A stretch of 64,000 bases of DNA, from positions 434,001 to 498,000 of the forward strand of contig NZ_WSRO01000002.1 of assembly GCF_009769735.1 (NCBI RefSeq), given 5' to 3'. This DNA comes from Streptomyces sp. BA2. GTDB taxonomy: Bacteria > Actinomycetota > Actinomycetes > Streptomycetales > Streptomycetaceae. Each line of letters starts with the position of its first letter. The first letter of the stretch is position 1. The translations under genes and the position numbers were made by a program. Of the stretch, positions 1 through 8,584 are shown piece by piece. The notes below the pieces were generated by a model. The model worked only from the letters and a program-made list of their open reading frames with translations, did not search any database and had not been told where the DNA came from.

Positions 1-642
1 CCAGAGGCTGTTGACCCGCTGGCGCTCCTGCGCGTTCGGGTAGGCGTTGGTGCAGGACGGGCCGGGGCCGCCGCCGGACATCAGCTCGCTGCAGGGGCCC
101 GAGTAGTGGTCGGGCAGACCGAGCACGTGCCCCGTCTCGTGGGACGTCACCCGCGTGGAGTTGTACTGCTGGTTCTGCCGGTAGTCCAGGAAGATGTAGC
201 CGTGGCCGCGCCCGTCGGTGGAGGCGTACGAGCCGCGTGGGTCGTTGCCCTCGCGGTACTCGAAGTCGGCGCCGGTACTGGTCTCCTGGAGCTTGACGTT
301 GCTGACGGAAGAGTTCCAGATCTGCGTGCTCTGCGCTATCTGGCTGCGGAAGCTCGGTGCCCGGGTGGTGCGGTACCGGACGGTGACGACCTGGATGCCC
401 GGCTGCGCCGCCTGCTTCTTCAGCGCAGACTTCATGACGGCGTCGAAGAACTGCCGGTTGGCGGCCTCGTTCTCAGCGGAGCCCGCGTACGCGGACGTGG
501 TGTTCGTGGGCGTCGCGTTCGTGGACAGGGACTTGACGGCGTCGGGCGCGGGCGCCGCGAACGCCGAGGGGGCGGCGGCGAGCGAGCCGACGAGAGCGGC
601 GGCGCCTAGGATGGCGAGGAGGCTGGTGCGGGGTCTGTTCAT
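1..642 (-). CDS. snpA: Snapalysin-type secreted zinc metalloprotease (3' end cut by window)
   Basis: Extracellular neutral protease of the snapalysin (M7) family, which hydrolyses milk and other proteins. The 214 visible residues begin with a basic start and hydrophobic core ending in an AFAAPA-type signal cleavage region near residue 30. The zinc motif [11 protein letters not shown] lies at about residues 168-178, giving two His and one Asp ligand as is typical of this family. Cysteines in PCSEL and PSCTN are the usual disulfide pair. Only about ten C-terminal residues are missing compared with family members of roughly 225 residues. The LysR gene that often lies divergently beside snpA is not present upstream; the upstream neighbour is a GH81 glucanase on the same strand. 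Confidence 0.9.
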   Translation of the reverse strand, partial: MNRPRTSLLAILGAAALVGSLAAAPSAFAAPAPDAVKSLSTNATPTNTTSAYAGSAENEAANRQFFDAVMKSALKKQAAQPGIQVVTVRYRTTRAPSFRSQIAQSTQIWNSSVSNVKLQETSTGADFEYREGNDPRGSYASTDGRGHGYIFLDYRQNQQYNSTRVTSHETGHVLGLPDHYSGPCSELMSGGGPGPSCTNAYPNAQERQRVNSLW

Positions 643-1014
643 GGGGGTGTGTTCCTTCCGGATGTCCGGTGGCCTTGCGGGCCGACGGCCGGGAACTTTG
701 GGCACGGGGATGCCCGGGATCCCGGGGCCGGGGCCTGCGGGCGACCTTTGGTCGCAACGAGTATCGGGAAGGCGGGGCTCGTTCGCACCGATGCCATTCG
801 GTGATAGCGGCAGAGCATCAACTCGTATGCACAGTAAGGGACTTGACGCCTCACATGCCCGGTTTGGCGCCTATGGGAGACGCCCGGTCCGGTGGATGTC
901 ACGACCCCGCCCAGCAGGTGAAGCCGCCGGACACGCGTCGCTTTCGCGGGTCCGGCGGCAGGCTGAAGGGTTCGGCTGCCCCTTCCCGTTTCTACCCGTA
1001 GGGAATGACCGCCT
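643..1014. other. Intergenic region with snpA promoter area
   Basis: No coding sequence is supported here. The part nearest 643-830 should carry the promoter of the protease gene, and the part near 923-959 holds a strong hairpin that would end transcription of the GH81 gene. No clear operator palindrome was found. Confidence 0.6.
923..959 (-). terminator. Hairpin terminator downstream of GH81 gene
   Basis: Two 15-base arms, 923-937 and 945-959, pair with one mismatch around a 7-base loop. The hairpin lies about 55 bases after the GH81 stop codon. There is no long T-tract, which is usual for Streptomyces terminators. Confidence 0.65.
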
Positions 1015-3828
1015 CTACTCGTAGGGAATGACCACCACAGTGTCCGCGGACCCCGTCTTCAGCTTCGCCGTGCCGCTTCCGATGGCGTTCCAGACCTCCA
1101 AGCGGACGCTGCCGCCCTTCAGTTCACCGAGGCTCCCGGTGGCGGACTTCAGGCCCTTGGACTGGGTGTACTCCTCCCAGCCGGTGACCGGGTCGCTCGC
1201 GAAGTATTCGTACGTCTCCACGCGGTCGTACGTACCGTCGCCCGTCAGGTCGTATGAGACGCGGGCCTGCTGGCCGAGGGCGACGGTCGTTCCCGCGTCG
1301 ACCTGGAGTCGGAAGCCGGTCGAACTGCCGGACTTCACTTTGCCGTTGACGTTCTTGACGACGTAGGTGAGGGGCTGGTGCGGACTGCCGTCGTGGTTGG
1401 CGCCGCCGGCGGAGGCGATCGTGTCGGAGCCGGCGGTGGTGGAGGTGGAGGTGGTGAGGGCGCCGCCGGTGGTGAGACGGAAGGTGTTGCCGGTGGGCGG
1501 GTCGGTGGGCTCGTCCGGGTCCTCGGGGGCGGTGCCGTTGCCGGTGGCCGTGGAGCGGGCCGGGACGCTCAGCTTGCCTCCGTCGGAGAAGGTGACGGTG
1601 ACGGACGAGGAGGTGTAGTTGTGGGCGGCGTAGGTACGGGTGGTGCCCTTGGTGAAGACGGCAGAGGTGGGGATGGAGCCGGTCACCGAGGGGGTGGGGG
1701 CGCCGAGTGTGTCGAGGGTGGTGAGCCAGTGGTAGGTGTGGGCCTTGGACTCGCCGGCCTCGGGGGTGTAGGAGCCGTTGCCCGCATCCCACTTGGCCTT
1801 TGCGGCGGCGGGGTCGGCGAGGGACTGGAACTCCCAGAGGATGTCCCGCCATTCGACTGCCGGTCCGCCGTTCTCGCGTTCCATCTCGGCGAGGTTGCGC
1901 TTGATGGCGGCGGGGTGTGCCGCCAGGTGGAGGGAGGAACCGGCGGTGATGGGCAGGGCGTTGATGCCGTGGATCTCCTCGGGATTCGCGGTCCACCAGG
2001 TGGAGTAGGCGCCGCCGCTGCCCCACACCATGCCGACCGTGTCGTGGCCGAAGCCGGACGGGAAGACCTGCTCGTCGGCGTCGAACCAGTACTGGGCTAT
2101 CGCTTCGGACTCGGTGGTGAGGAGGTACGAGCCGAGGTCGCGGAGTGAGGCGTCGCCGGTGGCCGAGCCCCAGAGGACGAGGGCGGCGCTGAGCTGGGTG
2201 GATTCGGAGGAGGACTCCTGGTTGTTGCCGGCGGCGAAGCCCTGGTGGCCGGCGGCCCAGCTGTGGCCTGCGTAGATGTCGAAGCCACGCAGGAAGGGGT
2301 AGGCGGAGTCGGTGCGGGAGGGGTTGGCGGTGTCGCGGATCAGTGTCTTGACCATGCCGCCCCAGGCGGAGTCGGCGGCCCAGGCCTGGTCGTACTGGGC
2401 GACGATGGCGGCGGCGTAGATGTAGTAGCCGTAGTGGAAGTGATGGTCGTTCAGTTCGGCGTCGCTGCCGTACGAGGCCGGGTAGCCGATCAGCGTCCGC
2501 CAGTCCTTGTCGTAGCTGAACTCGTTCCCACCGCCGGCCGTGAACCACGCCTGGAGCTTGCCCTTGAGCAAGCCGATCAGCTTGTCACGGGTGCCGGTCT
2601 CGCCGATCTGGTCGGCGACCGGGACCAGTTGGGCGAGACGACCGAGCGCCTTGCCCGTCCAGTAGGTGTCGGTGGCGCCGTTGAACGGGTCGGAAGCGTT
2701 CGCGACGTCGTTGAGGTAGCCGGCCAAGCGGGCCTTGTCCACGGCGGAGACGGCCGGCAGCGTCGGCAGAACCGGGGCCCTCTTCTGGGTGGTGGAGAAG
2801 GAGGTGCCCTCGCGGACCTTCATCGTGCCGCGCGGGGAGACGTAGGTGAGGTTCGTCAGCGCGGAGTCGGTGGCCTGCCACTGGTGGCGGTAGAGCGCCT
2901 GGAGGGTGCCGGTCTCGGTGCCCTCCTTCGGGGTCGTCTCCAGGGTGTAGGTGGCCTTGCTCTGGCCGGATGCCGTCGACGACCAGGAGACCTTCGAGCC
3001 GGTGACGAAGGAGTACGCGTACTTCTTGTACGTGGCGAGGTCGCCGGTCGAGGGAAGGACCGCGACGGAGAAGTAGTTCTTCGCCGAGGTCAGGGGCGCG
3101 GTGAGCGTGGAGCCGGAGATGCTCCAGTCGGTACCGGACGGGGCGAAGAGCGCGTAGTGGTGGCCGCCGACGGTGATGCCGAGGACGTTGCCCTGGTCGG
3201 AGAAGACGGTGGGCGCGTCGGCGGTGGTGACGCGGGCGTCGCCGCCGGAGCCGGTCGCGTAGACGAAGGGGAGGCCGTGGCCGATGGTGGTGCGCAGGGT
3301 GCGTGTGCCGTCTGACCAGTAGGGGGTGACGGTCCAGTCGGACCAGGAATCGGCCTTGGTGTCCGGCGAGTTGAGGCCGGTGAGACCGAGGGTGAGGTCC
3401 TTCTTGTGGGCGTACTCGTACTGGCGGCCGTCGCCGACGACCGCGGCCGAGGTCGGGTAGCCGACGTCGAGGCCGCCGGAGGCCGCCTGGTAGGTGAGGG
3501 GGTGGCCGTACATCGGGGTGGAGTACGGGTTGTCCGGGTAGCGCTGGAAGGCGAGCGAGGACCACCAGTCGTTGGTGGGTACGGGCTTGTCCTTGGCGGC
3601 GGCGGTGACCTTGGGGGTGACGGCGCCGCCGACGTTGTCGGTGGGGCCGACGGTGCCTGCGGGGCGGGTGTCGGAGTAGCTGCCGGAGCCGACCGGGACG
3701 GTGGCGGCGGAGGCGGGCGCGGCGGCGAGGGCGACCAGGCCGGTGGCGGCGAGCGCGGCCGAGGCGAGGCAGGCGACGGCGCGTCTGAGGGGTGGCCGGA
3801 CGCGGGACGCGCGGCGGTTGGTGGGCAT
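1015..3828 (-). CDS. Secreted GH81 endo-beta-1,3-glucanase with C-terminal CBM56-like domain
   Basis: Predicted to cut internal beta-1,3-glucan bonds (laminarin, fungal cell wall) outside the cell. The 937-residue product starts with an arginine-rich signal peptide ending near ASAATVP (about residue 42). The GH81 catalytic region spans about residues 60-720. Its conserved stretches LNDHHFHYGYY (about 461) and NNQESSSEST (about 534) carry the acidic and glutamate residues expected for an inverting GH81 enzyme. A proline/acid linker (PEDPDEPTDPPTG) leads to a beta-rich domain from about residue 780 resembling CBM56, which binds beta-1,3-glucan. An AGGAG precedes the ATG. A 16-bp LacI-type palindrome lies just upstream, so substrate-induced expression is likely. 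Confidence 0.92.
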   Translation of the reverse strand: MPTNRRASRVRPPLRRAVACLASAALAATGLVALAAAPASAATVPVGSGSYSDTRPAGTVGPTDNVGGAVTPKVTAAAKDKPVPTNDWWSSLAFQRYPDNPYSTPMYGHPLTYQAASGGLDVGYPTSAAVVGDGRQYEYAHKKDLTLGLTGLNSPDTKADSWSDWTVTPYWSDGTRTLRTTIGHGLPFVYATGSGGDARVTTADAPTVFSDQGNVLGITVGGHHYALFAPSGTDWSISGSTLTAPLTSAKNYFSVAVLPSTGDLATYKKYAYSFVTGSKVSWSSTASGQSKATYTLETTPKEGTETGTLQALYRHQWQATDSALTNLTYVSPRGTMKVREGTSFSTTQKRAPVLPTLPAVSAVDKARLAGYLNDVANASDPFNGATDTYWTGKALGRLAQLVPVADQIGETGTRDKLIGLLKGKLQAWFTAGGGNEFSYDKDWRTLIGYPASYGSDAELNDHHFHYGYYIYAAAIVAQYDQAWAADSAWGGMVKTLIRDTANPSRTDSAYPFLRGFDIYAGHSWAAGHQGFAAGNNQESSSESTQLSAALVLWGSATGDASLRDLGSYLLTTESEAIAQYWFDADEQVFPSGFGHDTVGMVWGSGGAYSTWWTANPEEIHGINALPITAGSSLHLAAHPAAIKRNLAEMERENGGPAVEWRDILWEFQSLADPAAAKAKWDAGNGSYTPEAGESKAHTYHWLTTLDTLGAPTPSVTGSIPTSAVFTKGTTRTYAAHNYTSSSVTVTFSDGGKLSVPARSTATGNGTAPEDPDEPTDPPTGNTFRLTTGGALTTSTSTTAGSDTIASAGGANHDGSPHQPLTYVVKNVNGKVKSGSSTGFRLQVDAGTTVALGQQARVSYDLTGDGTYDRVETYEYFASDPVTGWEEYTQSKGLKSATGSLGELKGGSVRLEVWNAIGSGTAKLKTGSADTVVVIPYE

Positions 3829-3865
3829 GGGAGGCAGCTCCTCGAAGTCTTGACCGGACGGCCTG

Positions 3866-3881
3866 CTGAGAGCGCTCTCAG
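3866..3881. promoter_or_regulatory. LacI-family-type operator upstream of GH81 gene
   Basis: Perfect 16-bp palindrome CTGAGAGCGCTCTCAG, 38 bases before the GH81 start. Its GAGCGCTC core matches the kind of operator bound by Streptomyces LacI-family sugar regulators such as CebR. The regulator gene itself is not in the neighbourhood. Confidence 0.75.
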
Positions 3882-4000
3882 GCGCGGCGAACGTAAGACT
3901 CCCGAAGGGAGGGTGTCAATATCCGTGACAGGAATGGGAGTTGGCGATCACGCGGTGAAGCGTTGAGTTCATGAGGTGACGGGAAATAGGTGCGGCCTCC

Positions 4001-4058
4001 AGGTTTTCCTGGCTTTCCTGGCTCTCCCGGCTCTCCTGGCTCTCCTGGCTCTCCTGGA
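4001..4058. repeat. Short tandem repeat, 9-bp unit
   Basis: About six imperfect copies of the 9-base unit CTCCTGGCT between the GH81 promoter and the end of the lipoprotein gene. Read on the plus strand it gives a collagen-like GSP pattern, but no start, ribosome site or secretion signal supports a protein. Probably non-coding 3' sequence. Confidence 0.7.
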
Positions 4059-4166
4059 GGCCACGTCCGAGCCGTCGCCCTGTCCGGTCGTTCAGATGGG
4101 CATGGAGATCGCTCGGCTCGCAGCGGTTGCTTCGGCTCCGCGTGCGGCGCATCGGATTCAGCCGGT

Positions 4167-4751
4167 TCAGTCGGTGATGTACCAGTCGTTCTTGAGGTAC
4201 TCCAGGGTGTAGCTGCCCAGGTCGTCCTCGGTGAATGTGGCGGAGGACTTGACCGCTTCGACCGGCATCTCGATCTTGTCGGGCGCGCGCACGGCGACGC
4301 GCTGCGGGTCAACCGTCGCGGTCTTCAGGGCCTTCTTCTGCGTGGGCGAGATCATCTGGAACACGGTGGCGTACGTCGACGTACACGGGCCGAGTCCTTG
4401 ATCCTGTGCCTTCTTCGCAGCGGGCCCGGCCACTTCGCAGACCGTGTCGATGTCCTCACGTCCCAGGGCGTGCAGGTACTGCTCGTAGCGCTTGATCGCG
4501 CCCTCCCTCGTCCTGGGCGCGGGCTGGGCGCCCGTGGGCTCGGCCGACGGCTTCTCGGTCCGGGCGGCACCGGACGGCGTGGCCGACGGCTCTGTTGTCC
4601 GCGTGGCCGACGACTCCTTTGCCGGCGTGGACGCGGACGACTGCGAAGACTTCGCGTCCACGTCCTTCTCCGCCTTGTCCGCACCGCACCCGCACGCCAC
4701 CAACAGCACACAAGCTGATACCGCCACACTCACCATCGTCCGCGCGCTCAT
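4167..4751 (-). CDS. Putative lipoprotein, low-complexity linker plus C-terminal domain
   Basis: 194 residues of unknown function. The N-terminus has a short charged start, a hydrophobic stretch and a lipobox-like LVAC/ACGC (Cys about residues 20-22), so it should be acylated and exported. Residues about 25-80 are rich in Ser, Ala, Thr, Pro and Glu and look disordered, as in cell-surface linkers. The remaining ~110 residues form a compact domain with a Cys pair (TVCEVAGP and GPCTST) and end in WYITD, resembling the small DUF4878/NTF2-like lipoproteins of actinomycetes. It stands alone, with no obvious operon partner. The family assignment is tentative; the lipoprotein call is firmer. Confidence 0.75.
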   Translation of the reverse strand: MSARTMVSVAVSACVLLVACGCGADKAEKDVDAKSSQSSASTPAKESSATRTTEPSATPSGAARTEKPSAEPTGAQPAPRTREGAIKRYEQYLHALGREDIDTVCEVAGPAAKKAQDQGLGPCTSTYATVFQMISPTQKKALKTATVDPQRVAVRAPDKIEMPVEAVKSSATFTEDDLGSYTLEYLKNDWYITD

Positions 4752-5010
4752 TCTGTCCCCTCACCACCAGCCGACAACACGACAACAGGTCACGCAGGAT
4801 CCGGAGGAACGGTTCCCGTATTCCTCCAGGCGGACGCCGACCGGTTCATGGCCCTATGACTGCGACCCTGCGGCTGCGACCCCGTCGCCGCGCAGCGATC
4901 GCGCCTCGTGCGCCACGGGGTCGGCACTGGCCCCGGGCGACGGGGGGGGCGGCCGACTGTCCCGTCGGCAACGACGGCTGGTTGACCGATGGGAATCGGT
5001 GCGTTGACGG

Positions 5011-5490
5011 TCAGTCCGAGAGTGCTCGCGCTAGCCGGTCGAAGTCTTCGAGCAGTGCGGTCAGGCGCTCGTCGGGGATCGCCTCGATCATGCGGGCCTC
5101 GATGGCGTAGACGGCTTCCTGAGCCGCAGTCAGACGATCCCGCCCTTCGTCGGTGAGGGACGCGGGTCGGGCCCGGCCCGACTCGACGGTGGCGGGCCGG
5201 GTGAGCAGGCCCGCGTCCTGGAGTCCACGCAGGACGACGTTCATGGACTGGCGGGTGACGAACGTGGCCCGGGCGAGTTCCGCGTTGGACAGGCCTGGGC
5301 GGGCGGCGAGGACCTCCAGGCAGGCGTACTGCGGCACGGTGAGGCCGTGCTCGCGCAGCGCCTGGTCCATGGCGCTGCGCAGAGCGGCGTGGGCCCGCTT
5401 GAGGCGGTAGCCCACGTGGTCGAGTACATCCTCGGCGGGATGGGGCGGGTCAATCTGGGTGCTGGGGGTCGGTTCAACCTGCGGATTCAT
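5011..5490 (-). CDS. MarR-family transcriptional regulator
   Basis: Winged-helix repressor of about 159 residues. The N-terminal helix (VGYRLKRAHAALRSAMDQAL) is followed by the typical wHTH: LTVPQYACLEVLAARPGLSNAELARATFVTRQS, a recognition helix, then a wing around RPATVESGRARP. The C-terminal helices serve for dimerisation. The start at 5490 is preceded by AAGGA at good spacing; an ATG twelve bases upstream (5502) is also possible but lacks a ribosome site. It is divergent from a VOC-fold gene, and the intergenic palindrome at 5543-5566 is the likely self-operator, so the regulator probably controls both genes. Confidence 0.88.
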   Translation of the reverse strand: MNPQVEPTPSTQIDPPHPAEDVLDHVGYRLKRAHAALRSAMDQALREHGLTVPQYACLEVLAARPGLSNAELARATFVTRQSMNVVLRGLQDAGLLTRPATVESGRARPASLTDEGRDRLTAAQEAVYAIEARMIEAIPDERLTALLEDFDRLARALSD

Positions 5491-5542
5491 GTCGTCCTTC
5501 ATGTCAGCACTTTGACACCTGCCTGATCGGGATCTAGCTTTG

Positions 5543-5566
5543 AGTATGTCAAAGTCCTGACATACT
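5543..5566. promoter_or_regulatory. MarR operator candidate
   Basis: Perfect inverted repeat AGTATGTCA-N6-TGACATACT, located between the divergent MarR and VOC-family genes and close to the VOC ribosome binding site. Length and position fit MarR-family binding. Confidence 0.75.
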
Positions 5567-5582
5567 TTCGAGGAGGACACCC

Positions 5583-5954
5583 ATGTCCGTACGCATCGAC
5601 GGCCCCGACTTCATCGCTCTCCAGGTCCGCGACCTGGAGACGGCCGCCACGTTCTGCGAGAAGAACCTCGGCCTGCGCCGCACTCCCTCCTCACCCCCCG
5701 GCGCGGTCGTCTTCGACACCAAGCCGGTCCCGTTGGCGGTGCGCGACCCGCTGCCCGGCACCGACCTGGACTCCGGCAAGCCGGGTCTCGGAGTCGCCCT
5801 GTGGTTCTCCACCCCTGACACCCAGGCCTTCCACAAGCAGCTCACCGCGAACGGAGTCGAGATCCTCACCCCGGTCACCGACAGCCCGTTCGGGCCGATG
5901 TTCTCCTTCGTCGGCCCCGAGGGCTACATCCTGACCGTGCATCAGCAGAGCTGA
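5583..5954 (+). CDS. VOC-fold (glyoxalase/bleomycin resistance-like) protein
   Basis: 123 residues with two beta-alpha-beta-beta-beta modules typical of the vicinal oxygen chelate superfamily: FIALQVRDLETAATFCEKNLGLRR at the N-terminus and GVALWFSTPDTQAFHKQL then FSFVGPEGYILTVHQ in the second half. Members are metal-dependent isomerases/dioxygenases or sequester drugs; the substrate cannot be read from sequence. AGGAGG precedes the ATG by six bases. It is divergent from a MarR regulator whose likely operator overlaps its promoter, so it is probably induced by the compound sensed by that regulator. Confidence 0.88.
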   Translation: MSVRIDGPDFIALQVRDLETAATFCEKNLGLRRTPSSPPGAVVFDTKPVPLAVRDPLPGTDLDSGKPGLGVALWFSTPDTQAFHKQLTANGVEILTPVTDSPFGPMFSFVGPEGYILTVHQQS

Positions 5955-6160
5955 TCGCGGTCGAGCGCCTGCCCGCACTCGCCGATGCGGCCGCCCTCGA
6001 TGGACGGCTCGAAGCCCGGCCTCCTCAGCCGGTCAGGCGGCCGAGTGGCCAGGCGACTCGGCCGCTGCGATGCGACAGCACATGCATTTATGGCAGAAGC
6101 CAGGGCACTCGGGCACGGACGACAACTCGGCGACGTGGAAACAGAGATGAGTGTGACGCC

Positions 6161-6577
6161 ATGTCTTTCCATGACCGTCCCCAGACGCCTGGCGACTACG
6201 ATCAGCCTCCTCCGCGCACAGATGTGAGGCCGAACAACAACAGCCTGGCGATCGCCGCGCTGGTTCTCGGCATTCTGGCGATCCTGCTCTTCTGGACCGT
6301 CATCGGCGGCGTCCTGTTGGGTCTGCTGGCGGTGATCTTCGGCATCATCGGTGCTCGTAAAGCTCGTGGGGGCCGGGCGCCCTACGGCAAGATGTCGATC
6401 ATCGGCGCGGTGCTCGGCGGGCTGGGTCTGATCGCTTCCGCTGTGATCATTGCGATCGGCGCGTCGATCCTCAACTCCGACGAGTACAAGAACTTCGACG
6501 ACTGCGTCAAGCACGCCGACTCACAGAGTGAGCGCGACTCGTGCGCAAGGGATTTCGACCGGGAAATCAATGACTGA
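6161..6577 (+). CDS. DUF4190-like small membrane protein
   Basis: 138 residues. A proline-rich cytoplasmic start (PQTPGDYDQPPPRTD) is followed by two hydrophobic segments (about residues 28-57 and 80-103) separated by a basic loop (RKARGGRAPYGK), the arrangement of DUF4190 proteins. The tail has two Cys (DDCVKH and RDSCARD), suggesting a small extracytoplasmic disulfide loop. Function is unknown; such proteins are abundant in streptomycetes. No operon partner is evident. Confidence 0.8.
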   Translation: MSFHDRPQTPGDYDQPPPRTDVRPNNNSLAIAALVLGILAILLFWTVIGGVLLGLLAVIFGIIGARKARGGRAPYGKMSIIGAVLGGLGLIASAVIIAIGASILNSDEYKNFDDCVKHADSQSERDSCARDFDREIND

Positions 6578-6712
6578 CCCGCACCGCAATCCATAACCCT
6601 CAGTCGCAACTCGGTTTCGCCGTACGGGTATTGACGCTGGCTCCGAAACTGGCAGGACGAGGGCGGTGAGAGGTGAGACAGGACCGGGGCGCGTATCTGC
6701 GCACGCCGGGAA

Positions 6713-7723
6713 TTACTGCGGGCCCACCGGCTTTTGTGGCGTCCGGCTCGTGGAGGTGCGTGCGGTATCGGTCGGAGCCATGCGGCGCAGCAGGAAGCCG
6801 GCGGTCAGGGCCATGGGGAACATGAGAACCGCGTACACCGCCGAGGGGATGGCCATCCGGGTGCTGTCCAGGAGCGAGGGGCTCAGGGCGATCGCCATCG
6901 ACAGCGTGGTGTTGTGCATGCCGATCTCGAAGCAGGTGGCGACGGACTGCCGGTGATCGCCGCGGGCCAGCCGGGTCGCGCCGTAGCCGACGGTGAGGGA
7001 GATGGCGCCGAAGAGGAAGGCGACGAGGCCGACGTCGGCGAGGTAGCCGAGCACGTTCTCCCGTTCGGCGGCGAGTGCGGCGATGATGATGCCGATGAGC
7101 GCGGCCACCGCCGTCACCTTGACCATCCGGGTGGAGCGCTCAGCGAAGTCCGGATGGCGGTGTCGCACCAGCATCCCGGCCGCGACCGGCACGAGTACGA
7201 CGAGGAAGACCTGCAGCGTCTTGTCGAAACGCAGGCCCAGCGCCTCGTCCGTGCCGCTCATGAAGTGGTCGAGGGAGAGATTCACGACGATCGGCAGCGT
7301 GACGACGGCGATGACCGAGTTGATGGCGGTCAGCGTGACGTTGAGGGCGACGTCGCCGCCGAACAGATGGCTGAAGATGTTCGCCATGGTGCCGCCGGGA
7401 GACGCCGCGAGCAGCATCATGCCGACGGCCAGCGCGGGGCTCAGGTCGAAGGCGAGCACCAGGCCCAGGCAGACGGCGGGCAGCAGCACCAGCTGGCAGA
7501 CGAGCGCGCAGGCCACAGGCCGCGGATACGCCGCGATCCTGCGGAAGTCGGCCACGGTCAGACCGAGTCCGAGACCAAACATGATCACGGCGAGGACGGC
7601 GGGAAGCAGATAGGTGGTCAACGGTGAGTCCACCAGAACAGAGTCCGGGAGGCTGCCCGAAAAGTACACGCCCTTGCCACACAACGCCCCCGCAGACCGC
7701 GAAGCAGACGCGCCGGCGCCCAC
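6713..7723 (-). CDS. Bile acid:sodium symporter (BASS) family transporter
   Basis: Polytopic membrane protein, up to 336 residues, with about nine hydrophobic helices beginning at LLPAVLAVIMFGLGLGL. Family-typical stretches are AASPGGTMANIFSHLFGGDVAL in the first half and FEIGMHNTTLSMAIALS in the second, which form the crossover region binding substrate and sodium. BASS proteins move organic anions with Na+; the substrate cannot be predicted. The start is uncertain: the coordinate is the longest GTG start, but GTG codons at 7669 and 7633 would give a more usual cytoplasmic N-terminus. Not obviously in an operon. Confidence 0.85.
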   Translation of the reverse strand: MGAGASASRSAGALCGKGVYFSGSLPDSVLVDSPLTTYLLPAVLAVIMFGLGLGLTVADFRRIAAYPRPVACALVCQLVLLPAVCLGLVLAFDLSPALAVGMMLLAASPGGTMANIFSHLFGGDVALNVTLTAINSVIAVVTLPIVVNLSLDHFMSGTDEALGLRFDKTLQVFLVVLVPVAAGMLVRHRHPDFAERSTRMVKVTAVAALIGIIIAALAAERENVLGYLADVGLVAFLFGAISLTVGYGATRLARGDHRQSVATCFEIGMHNTTLSMAIALSPSLLDSTRMAIPSAVYAVLMFPMALTAGFLLRRMAPTDTARTSTSRTPQKPVGPQ

Positions 7724-7789
7724 GAAAGCGACACCGGCCGCGCCACCCTGCTCACCCAGGGGGCCGCTGGCCCTCCCCGGATCAACCCC

Positions 7790-8443
7790 TCACCGGGCGG
7801 CACCCGAAGGCTCGTACCAGAGGCTCGTCATCGGGGAGTGCATGGTCCAGCCCAGCGAGGAGTAGAGCGCCCGGCCCTCGGGCGTACCGACCAGGAGGCC
7901 AGTTTCCGCACCGGCCTCGTACGCGGTGCTCTGCAGCGTGCGCATCACCAGACCGCCGAGGCCCTTGCGCCGGTGCTCGGCGGCGGTCTCGACCTGGTCG
8001 ACCACGGCATGGGTGCCTGCCTGGGCGATCTGTCCACGGGCGGCGAAGTGCCCGTCGCCCGTGCGGACCAGCACGCGGCTGACGCCGCCCCGGGTCCAGC
8101 TGGTGAGCGTGTATCCGGCCGGCATCTCAGGGCGCTCCGGCACTAGGTGACAGGCCATCAGGAATCCGGTGATGTCGCGGCGCCAGCCGGGCCCGACCCA
8201 GGGCAGGACCGCCTGGTCCTCGGCGAACAGCTTCAGCCACGTCCCGGGCGCGCTCGTCGCGGAGGCGATCTTGCGTACATCATTCCCGGATGGTTCCGGC
8301 AGCACGTGCCGGGCGACATGGTTGGGCTGCCCGACATCGATCGTCCAGCCCCACGGCTCGTCGATCGGGTCCGAGGTGCCACGGGAGACGACCCAGCCGT
8401 CGATCCACATCCGCACGAGCTCACTGGTCCTGGTGTCCGGCAA
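7790..8443 (-). CDS. GNAT-family N-acetyltransferase
   Basis: 217 residues. The C-terminal half carries the GNAT acetyl-CoA core: AVVDQVETAAEHRRKGLGGLVMRTL (beta4 and the R/Q-x-x-G-x-G/A loop, here RRKGLGG) and then LLVGTPEGRALYSSLGW, the usual 'Y-x-x-x-G-F/W' end. The N-terminal half is family-specific and Trp-rich (DEPWGWTIDVGQPNHVARHV). The acceptor substrate is unknown. A single gene, probably transcribed alone. Confidence 0.82.
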   Translation of the reverse strand: MPDTRTSELVRMWIDGWVVSRGTSDPIDEPWGWTIDVGQPNHVARHVLPEPSGNDVRKIASATSAPGTWLKLFAEDQAVLPWVGPGWRRDITGFLMACHLVPERPEMPAGYTLTSWTRGGVSRVLVRTGDGHFAARGQIAQAGTHAVVDQVETAAEHRRKGLGGLVMRTLQSTAYEAGAETGLLVGTPEGRALYSSLGWTMHSPMTSLWYEPSGAAR

Positions 8444-8546
8444 CGCCGCTCGCCCCCTGAGTGGTGGTAATAGCTAATGATGCTTAGTGAACCTTACGCT
8501 TCAGGGAGGGGAGTTGACCATAGGAGCAGATCGAACCCAACACCCC

Positions 8547-8577
8547 TTGACCTCAATGTTGCTTGAGGTACGAGACT
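8547..8577 (+). promoter_or_regulatory. MerR-type promoter/operator
   Basis: A -35-like TTGACC overlaps a perfect inverted repeat ACCTCAA-N6-TTGAGGT (8550-8569), followed by a TACGAGACT -10 region eight bases before the ATG of the next gene. A dyad placed inside a long spacer is the signature of promoters remodelled by MerR-family activators. No merR gene lies in the adjacent few kilobases. Confidence 0.65.
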
Positions 8578-8584
8578 CGGGTCC

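Noticed and set aside
3990..4718. Collagen-like plus-strand open frame (GFPGFPGSPGSPG pattern)
   Set aside because: Generated by the 9-bp repeat and by the antisense of the lipoprotein gene; no ribosome site or signal sequence.
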